Positions 56,610 to 64,000 of a stretch of DNA of 64,000 nucleotides are shown piece after piece; the stretch's first letter is position 1, and each line of letters starts with the position of its first letter. Made by a program: the position numbers and the translations under genes. The stretch is from Ornithodoros turicata (lineage: Eukaryota > Arthropoda > Arachnida > Ixodida > Argasidae), in contig NC_088204.1 of the NCBI RefSeq assembly GCF_037126465.1, positions 60,495,771-60,559,770 of the forward strand. Direction: 5' to 3'. Below the pieces are notes generated by a model. The model was given only the letters and a program-made list of their open reading frames with translations, was not told the DNA's origin and searched no databases.

Positions 56610-57169
56610 TTTCTCCTAGAGAATGCCCGCCTCGCCGTATAGCCCACCCGCAAAACCGGTGTATCTATATGCTGCTCTCAGTTATTTTTTATCAAAAACT
56701 TTGCAAAAAAAGAAAAAAAAAACGGAATATTCTACTTTCGAATTGAATCGATGTTCGACGCATTCGACTAGTTCCGAATATGCACCCATGAGGCCGAAAA
56801 CGGTGCGAGAAACGGCATAAAAACAATGTGACTGCCACTTCATATTCTAATCCGTACGAATATACACGTGTTTACATCCGCACGTGTACACGTGCTGCAT
56901 GTGTTTCGGTTTCAAAATAATTATTCGCACTTGCCTACGCTGACGCGTATTGAGACGGCATTTTCAGGAATGACACCGCCAACGGGACTCCACTGGCAGT
57001 CTTCATGCCCAAGTCGGGGTTTTCTTTTTTTCGTTTTATTTCCCCGATTAATAAATTCACTGACATTACATATGGATTTATTCTAGAGTCAACTGTCCAC
57101 TGGATAGCTGTAAAGCGCGTTTACAAACCAGGAATTCAGTTGTCTGTAGAAGGAGTCATGGCAAGTAAC
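56610..57169. other. Unassigned stretch
   Basis: Nothing recognised beyond an A-run at 56705-56722. Confidence 0.35.
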
Positions 57170-57171
57170 TA

Positions 57172-57735
57172 CCGTAATTTCACACGTATAAGCCGCACCG
57201 CTGATAAGCCGCAGGACGCGTTCTTAGGAACGTTTTGAAATTTTTCTGGCGGATAAGCTGCACTGGCAGATAAGGCGCGGGCAATACGAGACGACTCATT
57301 TGTGCGACAAATGAAACCATAAAGAAGGCCATAAATCCTGTGGTCCATACTCCGAGTCGGCATAGTGTTCAACAAAGGAGGTCAGCTCTAGAGTTTTACA
57401 AATATCGGATTGTGCCCTTGTTTGGCGTTTTTCATGGATTGACGGGTCAGTGGTCTTCCAGTAGACGTGAATCACTGTCACCACTTTCGTTAAAGCTGCT
57501 TGGAGGAATGCACCAGGAAGATCAATCTACTCGAATGTGGACCCGTCCCTGTTCGTGCATCGGCGGGGCAGAACTAGTCCAGAGACATTGTCGGCCCTTT
57601 CATTAAAACCGACGTATGGGGAAGATGCCAGGAAAAAATAGTCATCAGATAAGCCACACCGGTGGATAAGCCGCGGAGCGTCCGTGAGAAAAAAAAATCG
57701 CGCATAAGCCGCGGCTAATACGTGTGAAATTACGG
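57172..57735. mobile_element. TA-target DNA element P1, copy 2
   Basis: 564 bp, flanked by TA, with ends CCGTAATTTCACACGTATAA and inverse CCGTAATTTCACACGTATTA. It is about 85-90% similar to 30186-30760, with short deletions. The two ends match each other better than in copy 1. Confidence 0.78.
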
Positions 57736-57737
57736 TA

Positions 57738-58081
57738 TATACGTAGTTACTTGCCTTTAAAATACCGTGTTGTTCATTGGAAATTTGGAGACTATTTACA
57801 TTTCCTTTCACCACCCGTTGCAACCAGGTATTTCGTGGTTCACATATGTACCTATACAGGTAACTCAGTCACCTGTTTGCAAGTCCGCACTGTACCACTC
57901 GCTGGTAGCTCACTCTGAGCAAGGAATACATGTTCCGTGAACTTTTGTCCAGCACTGTACCTACAAACGGTACACGTACAAAGCGATTCCTTTTGATATT
58001 GACGCGTTAGTGTTTTAGCGCGTGACTAGTGTATTTGCATTCCCATCTGACGGGCCTACAATATGAGACGGAAATACGGAC
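57738..58081. other. Unassigned stretch
   Basis: Nothing recognised. Confidence 0.35.
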
Positions 58082-58362
58082 GGACTCTCCCTGTTTGTAA
58101 ACAAATGACGTCATAGTGTTCGACGGCGCCACCAATTTGGTAGAGTTGAACTACGCTCGAAGCTAGAGGTCACGCCCGAAAGCCACGGTCTTGAGTGGAT
58201 TACGACGGTCCCTGAAAGGGACACGACCTTCGGTCCTACTTTTCTTTCAATGGGAGGCAGCAAAACAAGTGTCCATTCGTGGAACCCAGCCCTCCGCTTC
58301 CGATTTGTTTCGGTTTCAGTCTGTCTACCAACGTCATGATGACGTTTCTCGGCTGGAGGTCT
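58082..58362. mobile_element. MITE family F1, copy 2
   Basis: From ctccctgtttgtaaacaaat to gctggaggtct, opposite in orientation to 7092-7384 and sharing all internal blocks, including gaggcagc, cccattcgtggaacccag-like and ttgtttcggtttcagtctg. Confidence 0.65.
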
Positions 58363-58389
58363 ATCGATGGAAAAGTAGAACCGAAGGCC

Positions 58390-58530
58390 GTAATCCCCTC
58401 AAGAGTCAAGACCGTGGCTTTCGGGCGCGAACTTGTTCGCCCCTATAGCTTCGAGCGTAGTTCAACTGTACCCAATTGGTAGCGCCGTCGACCACTGTGA
58501 CGTCATTGTTTACAAACAGGGTAGAGGTCT
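58390..58530. mobile_element. MITE family F1, partial copy 3
   Basis: The right half only (gtaatcccctcaagagtcaa to gggtagaggtct), inverted relative to copy 2 and 27 bp from it, giving a head-to-head arrangement. Confidence 0.6.
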
Positions 58531-58910
58531 ATTGTGACCTCTCAGCTGGGAATACAAATACAATAGTCCGTACTTTTAGTAGAGAGCCGGAAGCATTATC
58601 GCAGTTGAAAAAGTGAACGCCTCTCCGGGTGAACCCTCGATACACAAATACCGGGCAGCGGGATCAGCCATGTGGAAGGGCGGCAAAGTCGACTGTTAAT
58701 GATGACGCAAGAGATGACGCCCGCCAGGTGAAACGCCGCCCATTTGGAAACCACGACGACACCCATATGCACGACAGGAGGTTGCATCCAACCCGTACGG
58801 GAAATGCAATATGACCTCTGTGGGAATGCAAAGTCCGTTACATTGCGCCCCTTTTTCGGTAAATCTGGGCAGGCCGTGGCGGCGTGTACAATAGCATAGA
58901 TTGAGAAGTT
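58531..58910. other. Unassigned stretch
   Basis: Nothing recognised. Confidence 0.35.
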
Positions 58911-58913
58911 ACC

Positions 58914-59785
58914 CGTCAAAAAGAACTCGTTACGAGTTAGGTTACCGTGTGCAAAATGTCACTAAGTTAATAACGAAGTTTTTCAGCCTGAAATGTAACT
59001 CGCAGTTACTGAGTTACTTAGAAAAAAGAACGAGTTACTTCCAAGTTACTTCGGACACAAAATAGCATTACGCAGGTGCAGCGCGCGTGAGCAGTTGAGT
59101 TAGACCTTGAGTTGGCTGCGGAGGAGTGCAACACGCTTAGATCGTTTTCGTTTATGTCCAACAACAGACCTCTTCCTGTTTGTAAACAAATGACGTCATA
59201 GTGTTCGACAGCGCCACAAATTTGGTAGAATTGAATTACGCTCGATGCTAGAGGTGAAGGTCGCACCCGAACGATATGGTCCCTTAAAAGGACGCGACCA
59301 TCGGTCCTGCTTTTCTTTCAATGGGAGGCAGCGAACAAGTGCCCGTTCGTGGAACCCAGCCCTCTCCTTCCGATTTGTTTCGGTTTCAGTCTGTCTACCA
59401 ATGTCATGATGACGTTTCTCTGGTAGAGGTCTATTCGAACGCTTTGCATCTTACTCCTTGTGGGCGCACAATGGTTCAGCTTCATTTCAATCGTAGCGGT
59501 TCATACTTCCTGAATAAAATACTGTCATTGATTGAATGCCTCGTTTTATGGCAAAAGAAAAAAAAATGCCATGAAGGAACCGGAGAGAAAACAAGAAAAT
59601 ATGTGGACGTGAGTGAAAAGCGAGTTAAAAGTAACTTGGAACTTAACTTACGTTATTTTGGCAAAGTTACCTGAAAAAGGAACGAGTTCCTCTGAAAGTT
59701 ACCACGGCGCAAAAGTAGAGAGTTAAGTTACAAGTTACCAAAAAAGGAACTTCGTTACAGTAACGAGTTACCGCTAACTCTGTAC
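58914..59785. mobile_element. Element with agtaacgagttac subterminal arrays (hAT-like), interrupted by F1
   Basis: The left array 58914-59055 and right array 59640-59785 are rich in gttacgagttac / agttactgagttac motifs. The F1 MITE at 59166-59432 sits between them as a nested insertion. Exact ends are not fixed. Confidence 0.5.
59166..59432. mobile_element. MITE family F1, copy 4 (nested)
   Basis: AGACCTCTTCCTGTTTGTAA to GGTAGAGGTCT, 267 bp, the same orientation as copy 2. Confidence 0.68.
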
Positions 59786-60354
59786 AATAGAGTTCTTTAT
59801 TCGCGTAATTGACGCACTCGCGTGAGTTTAATTAACGTACACACCCGATTTGGGTGCCCAAATGTTGGTACTTTTTTTTTTTTTCACTCGCATCTCGAGT
59901 AATTAGCGCATGCCCCTTATGGAGCTACGTTTTTGGATTTGAAACGCGCGTTCATTACTCGAGTAAACACGGTACCGCTGGTACGTTTGTCAAAACAGTT
60001 GTTGGTTTTCTTCGCACGAAGCTTTTGTGGGATACCCGTGGGATCCTTTTGGGGGATACGCGTGGAATCTGCTCAAATGAGGAACTTGCGCATAAAAGCG
60101 TTGTGCGAGTGAGGTGTGAACGTGACGTAGGCGGTGTATATCCTCCGCAATTTTGCTTTACTACCAAACTTGCCACCTGCTTCGGCATGTTCGTCTGTGT
60201 GTGAGTGTGCATGGAAGAAAACGTAAGAGAAAAAGGTCCACAGTGAATCACAGGGTAGAGCACTGCACGGGCCGCATTTTTAGGCCCAGGCCCGGCCTTC
60301 CTTTGATTTACTGCCCGGGCCCGGGCCAAGCCCGAAAGATTCTAAGTTTCTCGG
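59786..60354. other. Unassigned stretch with degenerate TA-type element
   Basis: 59797-59973 has weakly inverted ends (tattcgcgtaattgacgc against the inverse of tttactcgagtaatgaacgc) ending cacggta, recalling the P1/P2 CCGT ends. No gene. Confidence 0.35.
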
Positions 60355-60616
60355 CAGGGTGTCGGAGCGAACCGAAAACCGAGAAAAAAGCGCTATTTTG
60401 GTGCAAACCGGAACCGAATCGAAACCGTATACCCTTTTTTCGCTCAGGAGGGAAACCGAAAAAAATATTTAACGGTTTTCGGTCCAAGCAAAAACTTCGC
60501 CGGTTTGGACTACGAATAGGCGAAAGAAACTGACGTCGCGTGTTCTGAAGTCGGTATACTATGACCCTTAGGCTCCCTTTGTAACGTTTTATCGTTCACG
60601 CACATAGACTCATAGA
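60355..60616. mobile_element. Terminal fragment of the hAT element at 21819
   Basis: It starts cagggtgtcggagcgaacc and matches the inverse of 22560-22857 through tttaacggttttcggtcc, ccggtttggactacg and cttaggctccctttgtaa. It then breaks off inside the palindrome at 60582. Confidence 0.72.
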
Positions 60617-60720
60617 CCTATGAGTTTATGTGCGTGAACGATAAAACGTTAATAATAGAGTTGTTACGACTTGAATCGTCAGTACGTACTGACGATTCAA
60701 GTCGTAACAACTCTATTATC
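60582..60720. repeat. Two adjacent zero-spacer palindromes, 70 bp each
   Basis: 60582-60651 (33 of 35 positions paired, centre after 60616) and 60651-60720 (34 of 35, centre agtac/gtact after 60685). They abut, sharing base 60651. The left arm of the first derives from the hAT fragment. Confidence 0.9.
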
Positions 60721-61451
60721 TGCGATGCATTTACACGATCCTTGTTTGCGGGCGCGGAACATCAGGTGTCGGATCCATTCCAGGGTGAGTCTGGAAGGTC
60801 AGGGAAAAGACTTCAGACAGCGCAGCCGGTTAGAACCGCCCGGCATTCGACCTCGAAGTCACCACCAAGGAGCACATGATGTATTCGCTCGGTCGCTGAT
60901 GTCTCGAAGAGGAATTGCGCTTTACTGTGCAAATACTCAGGATTCATATTTTTGCAACACGCCTACACTTGAATACGTTTAGCGATGGAGACGTCAGCAT
61001 TCTGCCCCTTTACTCGGAACAAGGCCATGATGTTACAGCATGGGTGTATGCACACAAGATGCGCTCTAGCATATATCTACTTTTCTCCTTTTCTTTATTT
61101 TATTTTTACAGGGCTCCATAAACGGGACCAGCAGCGCACTTCCGCCCACGACACAACGATTACATAAACCGTTCTCACATCTGCCCAGTAAATACCGTTC
61201 CTGGTAGTCCCGTGGTATAGCTGGGACAGAAGACAATATACAGGGCGTTTATTTTCTCTTTATCGGTTTGTTTTAAAGAAAAACTCCGAGGGCAACATTG
61301 ATGCCACTTTTGCTGCGCACGTCCTGTGGGAATGAAACAAGAGAAAGGGGGCAGGCTAGATGGTGTTGATCCATGAAGAAGACCGACAGATACGACACAC
61401 ACCGAATGTTGTTTCAAGAATCCTTAGATACCGCCACTAGGGAAAGCGTAG
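60721..61451. other. Unassigned stretch with SINE relic
   Basis: 60785-60875 carries a diverged SINE head/body (ggtcagggaaaagacttcag, acagcgcagccgg, ccggcattcgacctcg). No gene. Confidence 0.4.
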
Positions 61452-61454
61452 TTA

Positions 61455-62351
61455 TACCCCTGTCACACGGACACTTTCGATCCGCATTGAGCCAATGCTC
61501 ATCGAGCTCAATGCGGATCCGGCGCTGCTACACGGACACTTTCGAGCAGGATCGAACGCCGATCCTGCTTAACCCGATCCAGCTCGTTAAACGGATCGAG
61601 ATTCTCAAGACAGCTTGAAGACCGCCATTGGCATCCTCGAAGTCAGCGAATTTGTAGTGGTAAACAAAACATTACATTAATTTGCAAATATTCCTATACA
61701 AGCCCATGGAATTTCACGGTTACTGTTTTAGTCTAGGTATGAGGGGCGACTGCGGTTGCTGATTTGTTTAATCACCACCACTCTCGACACCGCGCTCCCC
61801 ATAAAGCTAGTAAGCAGCACAATGCGGAAGAGGATGCGTTTATTCTCGACTTTTTAGGAACATATTTGTCAATCACAGCGTACTGTCTCGCAGAGCCGTT
61901 TATAGGGAGAGTTTGGACATTCTGTGATCTTTTGCCGCCCGGAGATGGGAGAGCTGCCGTGACGTCACAGACGTCATCGCTCCGCCCACTTGACCGGGAT
62001 GCAAGGCGACCTGCGGCGGCACGGGGGAATTTCAAGGCTGTGCCTCTGCTCCAAAATGGCGGAATGGGAGATTTCAAGGCGATAGCTGTGATCCAAAATG
62101 GTGCCACTGAGCTTGGCGCCGCCCATCGTGTGACGTCAAATGGCGCGCTTTGGGACAGGTTCCTCCCAATGGCCAAACTCTCCTAATAAACGGCTCTGCT
62201 GTCTCGGGGCTGTTAGCGCCGCCTGTCGACAAGCCAACCTTTCGATACGCATAGAGTTGGACCGTGTAGCAGCATCGCGCACCGAACGCTCTTGAGAAAC
62301 TCGATGCGGATCGGATTCAATCCGCACTGAAAGCGCCGTGTGACGGGGGTA
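61455..62351. mobile_element. Harbinger-like MITE (TTA target duplication), host of a nested hAT MITE
   Basis: The ends are TACCCCTGTCACACGGACAC and the inverse of TACCCCCGTCACACGGCGCT, flanked by tta on both sides (61452-61454, 62352-62354). A 3-bp TTA duplication is the PIF/Harbinger signature. Internal gatccgcattgagc motifs and their inverses repeat. No transposase. Confidence 0.78.
61891..62198. mobile_element. hAT MITE nested in the Harbinger-like MITE
   Basis: The ends CAGAGCCGTTTATAGGGAGA and their inverse match over ~26 bp with two differences. The flanks ctgtctcg (61883-61890) and ctgtctcg (62199-62206) are a perfect 8-bp duplication. It contains tgacgtcacagacgtcatcg and two ccaaaatgg motifs. 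Confidence 0.88.
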
Positions 62352-62354
62352 TTA

Positions 62355-62937
62355 GTCATTTATCCCTCTCGCCCCCTTCCAAAGATTTTTAGCTTTCAAG
62401 TTGAGATGAGCCAATAAATTATTTCTGTGACTGAGAACTTGCGCGTGTCGTCTTCTGTGTCCGTTGTGTCTCGGCCTTCTTCGTGGTACTGTGGGAAAGA
62501 GCGTGTAACTACCGCGCGAACGACTAATGACCTCAAATTTATTAATTAACGCAGTCTTAATGAAATGTTTCTGAAAAATGCGAGACAGCAGAATTGGAGG
62601 CGACCATTATTTGGCTCCGTCCTCTTTGAAAAAATGGTAAAACGAGCACGTAGTTGAGGTCGGCAAACCTTGGTACGCAAATAAGTCGAAACCAGAACTA
62701 CGCACTTCTCGATCGCAAAAAGAAGGCGTTCGTGTTGGAGGGTCACACGTTTTGTAACGATCGAGCTGATTGGAATAAAGGCTGATCTGTTAGCCAGATA
62801 TACTGCTTTCCGGCCCAGATAAGGCGAAGCGATGTCGTTTCTGCGCTCGAGAAGTGCGTAGTTTTGGTTTAGCCTTATTTACATAGCAAAGTTTCCCAAG
62901 CAGCACAATTAATGTACTGAAAGTCGAGCGTAACGCT
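62355..62937. repeat. Foldback relics: shared 'actacgcacttctcga' family and K1 terminus
   Basis: 62675-62720 and 62845-62895 are inverted copies (gaaaccagaactacgcactt against its complement). 62895-62930 repeats the K1 terminus of 37127 (cccaagcagcacaat, tgtactgaaagtcgag). No gene. Confidence 0.55.
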
Positions 62938-62939
62938 TC

Positions 62940-63135
62940 CGGTCAAGAGATCCAACGAGTCAAGAGATCCATCGAGTCAGGAGATCCAACCGGTCACGTG
63001 ACAGGCGAGTCAAAAGATCCAAAGCGTCAAGAGTTCCAACCCGGTCAAGAGATCCAACGGGTCAAGAGATCCATCGAGTCAGAAGATCCAACCGGTCACG
63101 TGACGGACGAGTCAAGAGATCCAACCAGTCAAAGC
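62940..63135. repeat. 17-bp minisatellite with 102-bp higher-order period
   Basis: Units like GGTCAAGAGATCCAACG repeat about eleven times. Six units (17+17+17+16+17+18) make a 102-bp block that recurs from 62941 at 63043. Each block includes one ggtcacgtgac unit with a CACGTG core. 102 is a multiple of three, so the open frame across it (62998-63222) is a by-product of the period. Confidence 0.88.
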
Positions 63136-64000
63136 GTGATACTGGTCAGGATTCCCGACAGAAAAGAAAGTCTATCCCTTACCATGTTCATTGCAAAGCG
63201 ATTGCGCTGTACGTATTATTAAGTTAGGAAGTAAAATGGCCGGTAACAGTGAATACTTTTCGGTGTTTTCTCTCTTCTTACCACACACGCACAAGAAAAA
63301 GTAAGCGAGAAAATACTGTGGTTGCGCCGTAGGTTACGGCGGCGAGTCGAGTCCCCCTTTTGCCTTTGCACGTTTATGTCCATTGTCCCTAGCGCCGTAA
63401 CACGCTATGCCAGAACGGATGCTTGTTACCAAGAATATTAAGCTCTAGAGTTGGAGCTTCTGTTTGCATGTCTTCTTATGTCTTCGTCCCTGTTTCGACT
63501 GCTCCTTGTTCTCCGAGAGAATATTGAGCTCAACTTACAAAGAATCGTAGGCCGCAGAGTTTAAAACTTATCCTTGTCGCATTCTTTTCATTGGCCCCCA
63601 CCCTTGTCAGGTTATTCTATTCTTTTCCTCACCGTGCGGGAAAATACTGTCCGACTGTGCTTTCCAATCAACATTGACCTGTCACGTTCATTGACCTCAA
63701 CCCCAAGATGCAGGGTATACTGCTGGACTCAGAGCTCTCTTTGTACTTTTGTGTCCATTGGCGCTGCCGTCCCCACGTTACGCCAGAACTGAAGTTTTTT
63801 ACCAATAATAATGGGCCCAGCCGTAAAGTGCTTTGCCTTTGTCCGAAACACACACACACACACACACACAGACAGACAGAAAGATGTTCGGGCATATCAA
63901 GCTATCTTTCGTACCCTGAGAGAGTCCATGATCATACGGTTCCGCCATGTAGAACGTGTGTCCAGAACAGCGACTTGGCTCTTCGACTACGAGCCTGCTG
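63136..64000. other. Unassigned stretch to the window edge
   Basis: 63375-63450 and 63690-63810 are diverged direct copies (tgtccattg, ttacgccagaac). A (CA)n run lies at 63849-63870. No recognised gene. Confidence 0.4.

Noticed and set aside
1..64000. CRISPR arrays, bacterial operons, phage or viral genes
   Set aside because: None seen; short repeats are microsatellites, minisatellites or MITE pieces, and no viral protein motif was recognised.

Overview
The window is animal nuclear DNA. It has one intron-containing gene at its left edge, and most of the remaining ~58 kb is transposon-derived and unannotatable intergenic sequence. The best guess for the organism is a hard tick or another chelicerate. 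The reasons are the animal-specific CH+LIM protein, a tRNA-derived SINE with a (CAC)n tail that resembles the Ruka-type SINEs of ixodid ticks, and many short hAT, Harbinger and TA-target MITEs. There is no rRNA, no intact tRNA, no CRISPR and no bacterial operon. Species cannot be named from this sequence.

Region 1 (1-5212, minus strand): the 5' part of a MICAL-like gene. Three coding exons join in phase: CH domain (5196-4863), a short basic linker (4363-4269), and LIM domain plus a long Ser/Pro-rich stretch (973-1, running off the window). A splice acceptor before 5212 implies an upstream 5'UTR exon that I could not locate. Intron 2 holds two hairpins, one of them 90 nt with a nearly perfect 38-bp stem.

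Region 2 (about 5.2-27 kb): gene-poor. It holds SINE copies, MITE clusters, a 1.04-kb hAT element with a target duplication, a LINE reverse-transcriptase tail, a 339-bp tandem duplication, two copies of a ~520-bp element and a Penelope-like fragment with a hammerhead-like core.

Region 3 (27-46 kb): an inverted pair of Penelope-like ends with a second hammerhead-like core, a TTAA-flanked element, one of two related 'aagccgc' elements with TA target sites, several MITEs, a 2.8-kb hAT copy carrying an IS5/Harbinger-type transposase fragment and a 156-bp foldback, a nested TA-site element, a Harbinger derivative with a transposase N-terminal fragment, and a hAT MITE carrying a run of 30 G.

Region 4 (46-64 kb): a 647-bp foldback next to a hAT MITE with a perfect 8-bp target duplication, a LINE C-terminal tail, a complete SINE, an internally deleted Gypsy-like LTR element, the second 'aagccgc' element, two back-to-back zero-spacer 70-bp palindromes, a hAT MITE nested in a Harbinger-like MITE, and a 17-bp minisatellite with 102-bp higher-order period.

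No new multi-gene system was found. The leads most worth testing are the two hammerhead-like motifs with compensatory stem changes, the twin palindromes, and the intronic long hairpin. All identifications are by eye; no database search was run.
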